NCBI RefSeq assembly: GCF_028649395.1
Contig: NZ_JAQSUW010000017.1
Span: forward strand, 124,001 to 188,000
Source: Pseudomonas sp. Gutcm_11s
GTDB taxonomy: Bacteria > Pseudomonadota > Gammaproteobacteria > Pseudomonadales > Pseudomonadaceae
Direction: 5' to 3'
Length of the DNA: 64,000 nucleotides
The translations under genes were made by a program, and so were the position numbers. Numbering within the stretch: the first letter of the stretch is position 1; the number at the start of each line of letters is the position of its first letter. Positions 1-8,550 of the stretch are shown in pieces. The notes below the pieces were generated by a model. The model was not told where the DNA came from, ran no database searches, and was given only the letters and a program-made list of their open reading frames with translations.

Positions 1-1
1 G

Positions 2-58
2 GCCGTGGTCGGCAGCTGCGAGGCCGGCAGCAAGGAAATCGCCTACCAGCGCGGTTGA
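2..58 (+). CDS. DUF1161 family protein, C-terminal end only
   Basis: Only the last 18 codons are in the window, ending at a TGA. The visible tail contains VVGSC and GSK, and closely matches the C-terminus of the complete DUF1161 protein at 3674-3904 (VVGSC, GSK, then I-YQ). DUF1161 proteins are small exported proteins of unknown function. A strong hairpin terminator follows. The two copies bracket the first gene block of the window, which suggests an old duplication. The function is unknown. Confidence 0.75.
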   Translation, partial: AVVGSCEAGSKEIAYQRG

Positions 59-77
59 TACGCCGCCGCGCGCACCG

Positions 78-109
78 GGCCGGAGTCTCATGAGGGACTC
101 CGGCCTTTT
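78..109 (+). terminator. Rho-independent terminator after the DUF1161 gene
   Basis: A perfect 10-bp stem (78-87 with 96-105) encloses an 8-nt loop and is followed by TTTT. It lies 20 nt after the stop of the partial gene and separates it from the monooxygenase gene downstream. Confidence 0.85.
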
Positions 110-160
110 CATTTGCGCCGGGTGGCCCCATATGGGTTGCATGACCTCAGGAGGCCTCCG

Positions 161-1159
161 ATGAGCAAGCTGTCCAACACCCCCTTCTCTGTACTCGACC
201 TGGCGCCCATGCGTGACGATGACGTCGGCGCCGGCCCTGCCCTGCAGCGCTCGCTCGACCTGGCGCGGCATGTCGAGAAGCTCGGCTTCTCGCGCATGTG
301 GGTGGCCGAGCACCACAACATGGAGGGCATCGCCAGCTCCGCCACTGCCGTGTTGCTCGGCTACCTGGCGGCGAATACCGCGACCCTGCGCCTGGGCTCC
401 GGCGGCATCATGTTGCCCAACCACGCGCCGCTGGTGGTGGCCGAGCAGTTCGGCACCCTGGCTTCGCTCTATCCGGGGCGTATCGAACTGGGCCTCGGCC
501 GCGCACCGGGCGCCGACCAGGCCACCGCCCGCGCCCTGCGCCGCGATCGCCTCGGCAGCCCGGATGACTTCCCGCAGGACGTCGCCGAGCTGGAACAGCT
601 GCTCGGCCCGCGCCAGCCTGGCCAGCGCGTGCTGGCGGTGCCGGGCGTGGACAGCGGGGTGCCGATCTGGCTGCTCGGCTCCAGCCTGTTCAGCGCCCAG
701 CTCGCCGCGCAGAAGGGCCTGCCCTATGCCTTCGCCTCGCACTTCGCGCCGCGCTACCTGCACCAGGCGCTGCGCATCTACCGTGAAAACTTCCAGCCCT
801 CGGCCGTGCTCGACAAGCCCTACGCCATGATCGGCGTGCCGCTGATTGCCGCGCCCACCGATGAGGAAGCCGAATTCCTCTCCACCACCGCCTTCCAGCG
901 CATCCTCGCGCTGATCCGTGGCGAGAGTCTGGTGCTGCGTCCGCCGGTGGAGAGCATGGCCGGCCGCTGGCAGCCCCACGAGCAGCAGGCGGTGGGCGAC
1001 TTCTTCGGCCTGGCCGTGGTCGGCGGGCCGGAGAAGGTGCGCGCACGGCTGGAGGTGCTGCTGGAGCAGACCGGCGCCGACGAGCTGATCTTCACCTGCG
1101 ACCTGTACCAGCCGGAGCACCGCCTGCGCAGCTTCGAGATTGCCGCCGGCCTGCGCTGA
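161..1159 (+). CDS. LLM-class flavin-dependent oxidoreductase (luciferase-like monooxygenase)
   Basis: The 332-residue product is a luciferase-like TIM-barrel protein that should use reduced FMN or F420-type flavin; the substrate is not predictable. The N-terminal SVLDLAP segment, WVAEHHN at about residues 47-53 and LGLGRAPG near residue 110 are typical of the YhbW-like branch. ATG 161 is chosen because AGGAGG sits just upstream; an open frame continues to 113 but has no such site. It is a single-gene unit, with a terminator before it and osmC 66 nt after it. The family call is firm and the reaction is unknown. Confidence 0.85.
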   Translation: MSKLSNTPFSVLDLAPMRDDDVGAGPALQRSLDLARHVEKLGFSRMWVAEHHNMEGIASSATAVLLGYLAANTATLRLGSGGIMLPNHAPLVVAEQFGTLASLYPGRIELGLGRAPGADQATARALRRDRLGSPDDFPQDVAELEQLLGPRQPGQRVLAVPGVDSGVPIWLLGSSLFSAQLAAQKGLPYAFASHFAPRYLHQALRIYRENFQPSAVLDKPYAMIGVPLIAAPTDEEAEFLSTTAFQRILALIRGESLVLRPPVESMAGRWQPHEQQAVGDFFGLAVVGGPEKVRARLEVLLEQTGADELIFTCDLYQPEHRLRSFEIAAGLR

Positions 1160-1225
1160 AACAGGGCGAACTTTGCCGCCGCCGCGTTCCTCTCAACTGG
1201 TAACCACCGACGAGAGGAGCGCGAC

Positions 1226-1657
1226 ATGAGCATCAAGAAGACGGCCTCTGCCCACTGGCAGGGCGGCATCAAGGACGGCAAGGGCAGCATCTCGACCCAG
1301 AGCGGCGCCCTCAAGGACAACCCCTACGGTTTCAATACCCGCTTCGAGGGCCAGCCGGGGACCAACCCCGAGGAGCTGATCGGCGCGGCCCATGCCGGCT
1401 GCTTCTCCATGGCCCTGGCCAAGCAGCTGGGCGACGCCGGCATGACCGCTACGGCCCTCGACACCCGCTCCGAGGTGACGCTGGACAAGGAGGGCGACGG
1501 ATTTCGTATCAGCGCCGTGCACCTGACGCTGACGGCCCATGTGCCGGGCGCCAGCCGCGAGGCCTTCGAGCAGGCGGTCGAGGCGGCCAAGAGTGGCTGC
1601 CCGGTATCCAAGGTGCTGAATGCCGAGATCACCCTGCAGGCGACGCTACAGAGTTAG
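1226..1657 (+). CDS. osmC: OsmC family peroxiredoxin
   Basis: At 143 residues this is full length for OsmC, a cytoplasmic thiol peroxidase that reduces organic hydroperoxides. The two catalytic cysteines are at about C59 (AGCFSMAL) and C125 (SGCPVSKVL), the same spacing as in E. coli OsmC. GAGAGGAGC upstream of ATG 1226 is a good ribosome binding site. The gene converges on the lipoprotein gene at 1668-2081 with only 10 nt between stops. A short inverted repeat (TAGCG...CGCTA, 1655-1670) spans that junction but has no T tract. OsmC genes are usually stress and stationary-phase induced; no regulatory site is obvious here. Confidence 0.92.
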   Translation: MSIKKTASAHWQGGIKDGKGSISTQSGALKDNPYGFNTRFEGQPGTNPEELIGAAHAGCFSMALAKQLGDAGMTATALDTRSEVTLDKEGDGFRISAVHLTLTAHVPGASREAFEQAVEAAKSGCPVSKVLNAEITLQATLQS

Positions 1658-1667
1658 CGAGCGAACG

Positions 1668-2081
1668 CTAGAAGGTGCCGCAGCGCACGACCTGGGCGCG
1701 GGCCAGCACCTGGCGGTCCGCGCCGTATAGCCAGCCCTGGGCCTTGAGCAGCTGCGGCCGGGCTTCCATGCGGTAGCGCTGGCCGGCGACGAAGTTGTCG
1801 TAGCGCACGCGCAGGTAGCAGGTCACCTCGCGTGGCTCGGTGAGGCTGCCGATCCCGCCCTGGCTGACCTCGAACTTGTAGCGCGCCTCCAGCTCATGGG
1901 CGCCGGGGCTGACCTGGAAGAAGCGGCCATCGGCGGTCTGTTTGCCGTCGAGCTTGTGCGCCATCAGCAGTTCGGCGCCGCTGGCCCAGAGGTCGACCCA
2001 GGCCTGGTCTGCCGAATGCGGCGGTAGCGGGCTGGCGCAGGCACCGAGGGTGAGCAGGGATAGCAGCAGGGGCAGGCGCAT
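1668..2081 (-). CDS. Small conserved lipoprotein, paralogue A
   Basis: This 137-residue protein has a lipoprotein signal peptide with lipobox LGAC near residue 15. The body has an AW-D/E-L segment, a DG(K/Q)Q-type turn, a PG-HEL strand and an FEV strand, and ends RCG. Every one of these is also present in the neighbouring 137-residue gene at 2121-2534, so the two are tandem paralogues on the same strand, 39 nt apart. The pattern suggests a small beta-rich envelope domain. No enzyme motif is visible. It is probably co-transcribed with the upstream paralogue. Confidence 0.75.
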   Translation of the reverse strand: MRLPLLLSLLTLGACASPLPPHSADQAWVDLWASGAELLMAHKLDGKQTADGRFFQVSPGAHELEARYKFEVSQGGIGSLTEPREVTCYLRVRYDNFVAGQRYRMEARPQLLKAQGWLYGADRQVLARAQVVRCGTF

Positions 2082-2120
2082 GAGGCGTTCTCCGGGGCGA
2101 GAATCTCAGCATAACGCCGA

Positions 2121-2534
2121 TCAGACGGCTCCGCAGCGGCCTTCGCGGGCGCGGGCGAGGTTCTCGCCATGCTCGTCCTGCAGCTGTGCCCAGGGGCGGA
2201 AACCGCGGCTGCCGGCCTTGAGCCGGTAACGCTGGCCGGCCGCGAAGTCGGCGTAGTTGAGCGTCAGCAGGCAGGTGCGTGGCAGCGCCGCGGCCGTGCC
2301 GGTGTCGCCGGGGGCCACCTCGAAGCGCAAACGCACCTGCAGCTCGTGGCGGCCGGGCGGGATCTGGAAGTAGCGCTGGTCGTCCAGTGTCTGGCCATCC
2401 ACCTGCACGGCCTCCAGGCGGCCATCCTCACGCTCGTGCAGTTCGATCCAGGCCTGCTCGGGGTCGTGCATCGGCATCAGCAGCGAACAGCCGCTGAGCA
2501 GGACGGGCAGGCAGAGCAGCAGGGGTTTGCGCAT
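2121..2534 (-). CDS. Small conserved lipoprotein, paralogue B
   Basis: The 137-residue product starts with a lipoprotein signal peptide (lipobox LSGC near residue 16). It shares length, the AWIEL segment, the Q-YFQ turn, the PG-HEL strand, the FEV strand and the RCG ending with the gene immediately downstream (1668-2081). It is the first gene of the minus-strand pair and is divergent from the metallopeptidase gene at 2578, with only 43 nt between the start codons, so their promoters must be compact and overlapping. The function is unknown; it is probably anchored in the envelope. Confidence 0.75.
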   Translation of the reverse strand: MRKPLLLCLPVLLSGCSLLMPMHDPEQAWIELHEREDGRLEAVQVDGQTLDDQRYFQIPPGRHELQVRLRFEVAPGDTGTAAALPRTCLLTLNYADFAAGQRYRLKAGSRGFRPWAQLQDEHGENLARAREGRCGAV

Positions 2535-2577
2535 GGCGGGCTTCCTTGGCAGAGGGGCAATGCAATAGGCTCGGGAA

Positions 2578-3633
2578 ATGCCTATCGCCCTACTCGACCG
2601 CCGCGCGCGGTGCCTGGTTCCGCTGTTGCTCGGCGTTCTGCTGAGCGGTTGCGCCAGCCTCGACTATTACACCCAGGTCAGCCGTGGCCAACTCGAGCTG
2701 CTCGCGGCGCGCCAGCCGGTGGCCGAGTTGCTCGTCGATCCACAGACCGAGCCCAAACTGCAGCAGCGCCTGGCGCTGGCCCAGCAGGCGCGCGATTTCG
2801 CCAGCGCCGAACTGGCCCTGCCGAACAATCGCAGCTACCGGCTGTATGCGGACCTGGGGCGGCCCTATGTGGTGTGGAACGTGTTCGCCACGCCCGAGCT
2901 GTCGCTGGCGCCGCTGACCCACTGCTTCCCCGTCGCCGGCTGCGTGGCCTATCGCGGCTTCTACCGCCAGGGGCGCGCCCGTGGCGCTGCCGCGCTGCTG
3001 CAGGCCGAGGGCATGGACACCTATGTCGCCGGCATCGAGGCCTACTCGACCCTGGGCTGGTTCGACGACCCGATCCTCAACACCATGCTGCGCTGGGACG
3101 ACGAGCGCCTGGCCGCGGTGATCTTCCACGAGCTGGCGCACCAGCAGCTGTATGTGACCGACGACACCGCGTTCAACGAGTCCTTCGCCAGCTTCGTCGA
3201 GCAGGAAGGCCTGCGTCAGTGGCGCGCCGCGCGCGGCCTGGCTCCTGCGGATGCACACCAGGAGCAGCAGCGCCGGCAGTTCACCGCGCTGATCCTGGCC
3301 AGCCGCGAGCGCCTGCAGGCGCTCTACACCGGCCCGCTCGACGATGCGCACAAGCGTGCCGGCAAGGCTGCCGAATTCGAGCGCCTGCGCACCGAGTACC
3401 GCACCCTGCGTGATGGCCAGTGGGGCGGAGACCGGCGCTACGACGCCTGGATGGCGCAGCCGCTGAACAACGCCCGGCTGCTGCCGTTCGGCCTCTACGA
3501 CCAGTGGGTGGAGGCCTTTGCCGCGCTGTTCCGCCAGGCCCGGGGTGACTGGCGCGACTTCTACTGGCGCGCCGCCGAGCTGGGCCGGTTGCCGGCGGGC
3601 GAGCGGGAACGGGCGCTGGCGGCCTTGCTCTAA
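2578..3633 (+). CDS. Putative lipoprotein aminopeptidase (zinc metallopeptidase)
   Basis: The 351-residue product has a lipoprotein signal peptide (lipobox LSGC, C25) and a zinc-peptidase motif HELAH at 184-188. The conserved FNESFASFVEQEG stretch follows at 199-211 and probably supplies the third ligand. This architecture matches the predicted aminopeptidases of COG4324, which are envelope lipoproteins in pseudomonads. No substrate is established that I can cite. The start ATG 2578 sits directly at the divergent promoter region shared with the 2121-2534 lipoprotein. The downstream DUF1161 gene is 40 nt away and could be co-transcribed. Confidence 0.82.
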   Translation: MPIALLDRRARCLVPLLLGVLLSGCASLDYYTQVSRGQLELLAARQPVAELLVDPQTEPKLQQRLALAQQARDFASAELALPNNRSYRLYADLGRPYVVWNVFATPELSLAPLTHCFPVAGCVAYRGFYRQGRARGAAALLQAEGMDTYVAGIEAYSTLGWFDDPILNTMLRWDDERLAAVIFHELAHQQLYVTDDTAFNESFASFVEQEGLRQWRAARGLAPADAHQEQQRRQFTALILASRERLQALYTGPLDDAHKRAGKAAEFERLRTEYRTLRDGQWGGDRRYDAWMAQPLNNARLLPFGLYDQWVEAFAALFRQARGDWRDFYWRAAELGRLPAGERERALAALL

Positions 3634-3673
3634 CGGAGCTAGAACTGCCTGATCGAGCCGCGAGGATGTCTGC

Positions 3674-3904
3674 ATGAAACGCTGGACAATGGCCGCCCTG
3701 GCCACGTTGCTGAGTACCCAGGTGCTGGGCGCACCCAAGCCCTGCGAGGAGTTGAAGCAGGAGATCGAGGTGAAGATCCAGGCCGCCAACGTCACCAGCT
3801 ACACCCTGGAAGTCGTGCCGGCCGGCGAAGTCGAGGACACCAACATGGTGGTCGGCAGCTGCGAGGGTGGCAGCAAGAAGATCATCTACCAGAAGAACGA
3901 CTGA
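3674..3904 (+). CDS. DUF1161 family small exported protein
   Basis: This 76-residue protein has a typical Sec signal peptide (hydrophobic residues 6-18, ending LGA) and a small mature domain with two cysteines, in PC-EEL and VGSC. These may form a disulfide. It matches DUF1161, a family of unknown function common in Pseudomonas. It resembles the truncated protein at the left edge of the window, so the genome carries at least two copies. The start is ATG 3674. It lies just upstream of the Fur-controlled sigma-factor gene but is separated from it by the Fur box. Confidence 0.8.
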   Translation: MKRWTMAALATLLSTQVLGAPKPCEELKQEIEVKIQAANVTSYTLEVVPAGEVEDTNMVVGSCEGGSKKIIYQKND

Positions 3905-3950
3905 CGGCACCGCGCTGGCTTGCGAGAGAGGGTGCTTTCATAAGAGAATG

Positions 3951-3969
3951 AATGATAGGAATTATCATT
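3951..3969 (+). promoter_or_regulatory. Fur box upstream of the FecI-type sigma gene
   Basis: AATGATA at 3951-3957 and TATCATT at 3963-3969 form a perfect 7-bp inverted repeat around a 5-nt spacer. This agrees with the 19-bp Fur consensus built of GATAAT repeats. It ends 12 nt before the sigma-factor start, so Fur-Fe would block transcription of the sigma/anti-sigma pair in iron-replete cells. Confidence 0.85.
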
Positions 3970-3981
3970 TAGGTTCTCTCC

Positions 3982-4503
3982 TTGCGCTCCCCCGATCAGG
4001 CCGTCGACATCGCCACCCAGCAAGCCGTCCAGGTGCTCTACCGCGAGCACCATGACTGGCTGCGCCATTGGCTGCGCAAACGCCTGCCCTGCACGGAGAA
4101 TGCCGCCGACCTGGCCCAGGACACCTTCGTCCGCGTGCTCGCCAGCCGCCAGGCCTTCGATCTGCGCGAGCCGCGTGCCTACCTGAGCAGCATCGCCCGT
4201 AGTCTGATGATCGACGGCTTCCGCCGTCGCGCCCTCGAACAGTCCTACCTGGATGCTCTCGCCGCGCTGCCGGAGCCGTTGGACATCTCCCCGGAAGAGC
4301 GCGCGCTGATCCTCGAGACCCTGCTGGAGATCGACCGCCTGCTCGACGGCCTCGGTCCGCGCTGCCGCGAAATCTTCCTGCTCGCCCAGCTCGATGGCCT
4401 CAGCCACGTGGAGATCGGCCAGCGTCTGGGCGTGTCGACCAACACCGTGCGCAAGTACGTAGTGCGCGGGCTGACCCAATGCCTGCTGCTGATGGGCGAC
4501 TAG
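3982..4503 (+). CDS. FecI-family ECF sigma factor
   Basis: The 173-residue protein has a sigma-70 region 2 (LYREHHDWLRHWLRKRL through DLAQDTFVRVLAS) and a region 4 helix-turn-helix (LDGLSHVEIGQRLGVSTNTVRKYV). It has the size of iron-starvation sigma factors such as FecI, FpvI and PupI. Partners are the FecR-type protein directly after it (2-nt gap) and the TonB receptor further on. Together they form a surface-signalling system in which a loaded receptor frees the sigma factor to transcribe the receptor operon. The best frame start is TTG 3982; initiation is uncertain because the ribosome binding site is weak. The Fur box immediately upstream argues for iron repression. Confidence 0.92.
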   Translation: MRSPDQAVDIATQQAVQVLYREHHDWLRHWLRKRLPCTENAADLAQDTFVRVLASRQAFDLREPRAYLSSIARSLMIDGFRRRALEQSYLDALAALPEPLDISPEERALILETLLEIDRLLDGLGPRCREIFLLAQLDGLSHVEIGQRLGVSTNTVRKYVVRGLTQCLLLMGD

Positions 4504-4505
4504 GC

Positions 4506-5459
4506 ATGGGCGGAGTCGCACAACCCTCATTGGCCGTGCTGCAGGCCGCCGCCAACTGGCACCTGGACCTGCAGGCCGCACCGCAATGCGCCGCCACGGG
4601 CGAGGCCCATCGCCGCTGGCTGGCCGCCGATGCCGCGCATCGCCAGGCCTGGAGCCGCATGGAGCGCCTGCAGGGCAAGCTGGGCGGCCTGCCAGGCGGC
4701 GTCGCTCCTGCCGCGCTGCGCGGGGTCAATGGCCGCCGGCGCGACAGTCTCAAGCTGCTCGGCCTGCTGCTGCTTGGTAGCGGTGCGGCCGGCCTTGGTT
4801 GGCAATCCGCACCCATGCGCCGCCTGCGCGCCGATGAGTGCGCCGCCGTTGGCGAGCGCCGCAGCCTGCGCCTGGAAGACGGCGGCCAGGTCCGCCTGAA
4901 CAGCGACAGTGCCCTCGACATCAGCTACGGCGAACGCCTGCGCGAACTGTATCTGCGCCGTGGCGAGATCCATGTGCAGACCGCCAGAGATGCTAAGGAT
5001 CGGCCCTTCGTGGTGCACACGGAGCAGGGCAGCATCCGCGCGCTCGGCACCCGCTTCCTGGTGCGCCAGGAAGGCGAGCGCACCCAGGTGCGCGTGCTGC
5101 AGCACGCGGTGGAGGTACGCCCGCTGGACGCGCCGGACCAGCCATTGCGGGTCGAGGCCGGCCAGCAGCTGTGGTACAGCGCCACGGCCTGCGGCGCCAT
5201 CGAGCCGCTGGAGGCAAACGCCGATGCCTGGCTGCGCGGCATGCTGGTGGTCAGCGACTGGCCGCTGCCGCGTTTCATCGACGAGCTGGCGCGCTATCGC
5301 CCGGGCCTGCTGTCCTGCGACCCGGCGCTGGCCGGGCTGCGCATCTCCGGCGCCTTCCAGCTGGCCGACAGCGATGCGGTGCTGGACAACCTGAGTGGCA
5401 CCCTGCCGCTGCGGGTAAATCGTCTCACCCGCTACTGGGTGCGCATCGAGCCGGCCTGA
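4506..5459 (+). CDS. FecR-family anti-sigma regulator
   Basis: The 317-residue protein has a cytoplasmic sigma-binding N-terminal domain (DUF4880-like, WHLDLQA through HRQAWSRMERL, about 17-55). One membrane segment follows at about 83-100 (a Leu/Gly-rich stretch after SLKLL). It then has a periplasmic FecR domain (about 118-215, DGGQVRLNSDSALDI) and a C-terminal DUF4974/STN-like domain that contacts the receptor. ATG 4506 lies 2 nt after the sigma-gene stop, so translation is probably coupled. In this family the protein passes the signal from the ligand-bound receptor to the sigma factor, usually through regulated proteolysis. Confidence 0.92.
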   Translation: MGGVAQPSLAVLQAAANWHLDLQAAPQCAATGEAHRRWLAADAAHRQAWSRMERLQGKLGGLPGGVAPAALRGVNGRRRDSLKLLGLLLLGSGAAGLGWQSAPMRRLRADECAAVGERRSLRLEDGGQVRLNSDSALDISYGERLRELYLRRGEIHVQTARDAKDRPFVVHTEQGSIRALGTRFLVRQEGERTQVRVLQHAVEVRPLDAPDQPLRVEAGQQLWYSATACGAIEPLEANADAWLRGMLVVSDWPLPRFIDELARYRPGLLSCDPALAGLRISGAFQLADSDAVLDNLSGTLPLRVNRLTRYWVRIEPA

Positions 5460-5571
5460 GGCGGCGTGAAAATATTTTTGCCTGGGGTGTTGTTGATTTC
5501 GCTTCTCATTCGACTTGGTTAGGAAAGCGCCCGTAGTGCGCTCCCTGCCAACCCTCTCCCAGGAACCTTCC

Positions 5572-8076
5572 ATGTCGCGCCAGACCGCTCCGCGCAGTAC
5601 TTCGTTGCTTCGTAGCTCCCCCCGCCTCAGCCCGCTGGGTGTGGCCATCAACCGTGCGTTGCTCGGCGCGGTGCTGGCGCTGCCGGTCGTCGGCCTGGTG
5701 CAGGTGCAGCCGGTCTGGGCAGAAAACGTGGCGGCGCAGCACGACTTTGCGATTGCCGCGGGTTCGCTGGAGTCGGCGCTGAACAGCTTCGCCGCCACCA
5801 CTGGCGTCAGCGTGTCGTACTCCCCGGAAACCGTGCGCGGCCTGCAGTCGCCGGGCGTGCAGGGCCAGCTGTCCGCCGATGAAGCGCTGCAGCGCCTGCT
5901 GTCCGGCAGCGGCCTGCAGGTATCGCGTCAGGCCAGCGGCAACTACTCGCTGCTGCCGGCACCGGAAGCCGGTTCGGCGCTGCAGCTCGATGCCGCCAGC
6001 ATCACCGGCGCCGGCCTGGGCGAGACCACCGAGGACACCGGCTCCTACACCACCGGCTCGACCAGCACCGCCACCGGCCTGCCGCTGTCGATCCGCGAGA
6101 CGCCGCAGTCGGTCTCGGTGATCACCAGCCAGCGCATGAAGGACCAGAACCTCACCCAGCTCACCGACGTGGTGCGCCAGACCCCCGGCCTGACTCTCAG
6201 CCAGAGCGGTGGCAACGGTGGCGACAACAGCGGCATCTACTCGCGTGGCTTCAAGGTCGAGAACTACCAGATCGACGGCCTGCAGCTGCTCGACAGCAAC
6301 TACGAGAGCCCGGCGCAGAGCAACGACATGGTCCTGTACGACCGCGTCGAGGTGATCCGTGGCGCCACCGGCCTGACCAACGGCGTGGGCACCCCCGGCG
6401 CCACCCTGAACATGATTCGTAAGCGCCCGACCTCGGAATTCAAGAGCAGCGTCAGCGTCACCGGCGGCTCCTGGGACTATCGTCGCACCGAGGCTGACGT
6501 CAGCGGCCCGCTGACCGAGAGCGGCAACGTGCGCGGCCGCCTGGTCGGCGCGTACCAGGAGAACGACTCCTACGTCGACCGCCTCAGCGAGCGCAAGCAG
6601 GTGCTCTATGGCGTGATCGAGGCCGACCTGACCCCCGACACACTGCTGACCTTCGGCATGGACTCGCAGTCCGACGACTACGACGGCCATGCCCGTAATG
6701 GTCTGCCGCTGTTCAACAACGACGGCACCAAGGCCGATCATGACGATTCGGACTCCGCCGCTGCCAAGTGGGCCTATTCCAATCGCAGTGCCGTCTCCGC
6801 TTTCGCCATCCTCGAGCACAACCTGACCGAGCGCTGGAAGGCCAAGCTGAGCCTGAATAATCGTCGTAGCGAGTACGACGAACTCAGTGGCTATGCCGGC
6901 GGCAACAACTATGCAGCTGGCGCCGATCCGGCTTCGATCGTGTTTTACGCCAACCGCTGGAAAGCCAAGCCGGTGCAGAACAGCTTCGACCTGAACCTGG
7001 CGGGCAACTTCGACCTGTTCGGTCTGGAGCACGATGCCACCTTCGGCTACACCCAGCAGCGCACCGACTACAACACCCCGACTTACTCCTGGTGGCGTGA
7101 TCCGGTGAGCGGCGCTTTCCCGGTGATCGACAACATCTACACCTGGGATGGCAGGACTCCGGTCAAACCTGATCTGCAGGCCTATGGCCGCATGGACTTC
7201 AGCGAAGAGCAGAAAGCCGCCTACGCCAGCACCCGTCTGCGCGCCAGCGACGATCTGTCGTTCATCCTCGGTGCGCGGGTCATCAACTGGAACAACAAGA
7301 TCAAGTACGAGTACTTCGACGGCACACCAAGCGATGGCAGCGATCGCAGCGAGACCGGCGTGGTCACTCCGTTCGCCGGCGTGGTGTACGACATCGACGA
7401 CATCTGGTCGGTATATGGCAGCTACACCAGCATCTTCAAACCGCAGAGTTACAAGACTCTGGACGGTGCCTATATCGATCCGTTGGAAGGCGTCGGCTAC
7501 GAAATCGGCAGCAAGGCAGCCTTCTTCGATGGCGGCCTGAACCTGGGTATCGCCCTGTACCAGATCGAGCAGGACAACCTGGCCGTATCCCTGGGCGCAG
7601 GCCAATTGGCGCCGGATGGCAGCCAGGCCTACCGCGCCGAGTCCGGTACCGAGACCCGTGGCTTCGAGGTGGAACTGTCCGGCGAACTGGCCACCGACTG
7701 GCAGGCCAGCGCGAGCTTCAGCCGCAACCTTGTGCAGGACGCCGACGGCAACAAGCTCAACACCAACATCCCGCAGAACACCGTCAAGCTGTTTACCACC
7801 TACGTCCTGCGCAGCATCGGCAACGGCCTGACCGTCGGCGGCGGGGTCAACTGGCAGAGCGAGATCTATAGCGATGACGTCGGTCCGCTGGGCGTGCGCT
7901 TCACCCAGGACGACTACGCCGTGGTCGATGTGATGGCGCGCTACCCGATTACCGAGCAGCTCAGCGCCACCCTCAACCTCAACAACCTGCTGGACGAGGA
8001 GTACTACACCAGCTCCAGCTCCAGCTACTACGGTGCTCCGCGCAACGCCAGCCTCGGCCTGCGCATGGACTTCTGA
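5572..8076 (+). CDS. TonB-dependent siderophore receptor with STN signalling domain
   Basis: The 834-residue outer-membrane receptor has a signal peptide ending near VWAE. A periplasmic STN domain (about 52-105) contacts the FecR-type partner, followed by a plug domain (RETPQSVSVIT, VEVIRGATGL) and a 22-strand barrel ending in the outer-membrane signature LRMDF. The plug and barrel sequence are of the FpvA/FhuE/FoxA type, so a hydroxamate or pyoverdine-like ferrisiderophore is likely; the exact ligand cannot be read. ATG 5572 is preferred (AGGA upstream) over an in-frame start at 5515. The 112-nt gap after fecR should hold the promoter read by the sigma factor. A GC-rich hairpin at 8090-8106 follows the gene. 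Confidence 0.92.
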   Translation: MSRQTAPRSTSLLRSSPRLSPLGVAINRALLGAVLALPVVGLVQVQPVWAENVAAQHDFAIAAGSLESALNSFAATTGVSVSYSPETVRGLQSPGVQGQLSADEALQRLLSGSGLQVSRQASGNYSLLPAPEAGSALQLDAASITGAGLGETTEDTGSYTTGSTSTATGLPLSIRETPQSVSVITSQRMKDQNLTQLTDVVRQTPGLTLSQSGGNGGDNSGIYSRGFKVENYQIDGLQLLDSNYESPAQSNDMVLYDRVEVIRGATGLTNGVGTPGATLNMIRKRPTSEFKSSVSVTGGSWDYRRTEADVSGPLTESGNVRGRLVGAYQENDSYVDRLSERKQVLYGVIEADLTPDTLLTFGMDSQSDDYDGHARNGLPLFNNDGTKADHDDSDSAAAKWAYSNRSAVSAFAILEHNLTERWKAKLSLNNRRSEYDELSGYAGGNNYAAGADPASIVFYANRWKAKPVQNSFDLNLAGNFDLFGLEHDATFGYTQQRTDYNTPTYSWWRDPVSGAFPVIDNIYTWDGRTPVKPDLQAYGRMDFSEEQKAAYASTRLRASDDLSFILGARVINWNNKIKYEYFDGTPSDGSDRSETGVVTPFAGVVYDIDDIWSVYGSYTSIFKPQSYKTLDGAYIDPLEGVGYEIGSKAAFFDGGLNLGIALYQIEQDNLAVSLGAGQLAPDGSQAYRAESGTETRGFEVELSGELATDWQASASFSRNLVQDADGNKLNTNIPQNTVKLFTTYVLRSIGNGLTVGGGVNWQSEIYSDDVGPLGVRFTQDDYAVVDVMARYPITEQLSATLNLNNLLDEEYYTSSSSSYYGAPRNASLGLRMDF

Positions 8077-8089
8077 TCGGTCCGTTGCG

Positions 8090-8106
8090 GCGGCGCCCGG
8101 CGCCGC
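8090..8106 (+). other. GC-rich hairpin between receptor and DUF3649 gene
   Basis: GCGGCGCC at 8090-8097 and GGCGCCGC at 8099-8106 are perfect inverted repeats with no T tract after them. The position, 14 nt past the receptor stop inside a same-strand cluster, fits an intercistronic element that stabilises the upstream message or partly attenuates read-through. It is not a convincing full terminator. Confidence 0.45.
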
Positions 8107-8265
8107 TGAAACATCCGGTCACAGGTTGGCGAGGGCTGGAGCTTCCGGTTTTACCGGGTCTATCCGTCCTTAAGTGTGGGCCACTGCGTTGTATCTGCGC
8201 CCGCACGCTGCGCCGTCGGTCCTGCCGGCGGCCTTCCTGTTCCCGGCTTCCATGGTTGTTCGCCG

Positions 8266-8550
8266 ATGAAATCGATTTCCCCCCGCTCTCGCGCGCTGCT
8301 CTCGCGCACCCTGGCTGCTTTGCTTGGCGGATACGCGCTGACCTGCGCCAGCGTGATCTTCCTCGGTGCGGTGCTGCCGCTGCCCAAGAGCCAGGCGATC
8401 CTCGCCTCCTCGCTGACCAGCTTCGCGGTGTACACCGCGGTGATCGTCTGGGCGTTCGCCACGCCGAACCTGAAGCGCATCTGGCTGGTGCTGCTGATCG
8501 CCTCGCTGGTGCTGACCGGCGCCGGCCTGCTGTTGGGAGGTGACGCATGA
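8266..8550 (+). CDS. DUF3649 iron-uptake-associated membrane protein
   Basis: The 94-residue protein has three probable membrane helices (about 15-35, 43-63, 67-90) and a basic N-terminus. It matches DUF3649, small inner-membrane proteins almost always next to a PepSY transmembrane protein and DUF3325 downstream of siderophore receptors. Its stop overlaps the next start by 4 nt (ATGA), showing tight coupling. The molecular role is not established; context points to handling of iron or siderophore at the inner membrane. ATG 8266 is the only reasonable start before the first helix. Confidence 0.8.
   Translation: MKSISPRSRALLSRTLAALLGGYALTCASVIFLGAVLPLPKSQAILASSLTSFAVYTAVIVWAFATPNLKRIWLVLLIASLVLTGAGLLLGGDA

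Noticed and set aside
5460..5571. A defined ECF-type promoter for the receptor
   Set aside because: A GAAAAT-like tract is present at about 5468 but I could not find a convincing -10 at the right distance.
5506..7605. A 699-codon open frame antisense to the siderophore receptor, and similar long antisense frames at 11982-13949, 16259-18808, 43902-46145 and 50243-52303
   Set aside because: They lie opposite well-identified genes, follow from the high GC third-position bias, show biased low-complexity composition and have no motifs or ribosome binding sites.
8090..8106. Full terminator after the receptor gene
   Set aside because: The hairpin has a one-base loop and no T tract, and the cluster continues on the same strand.
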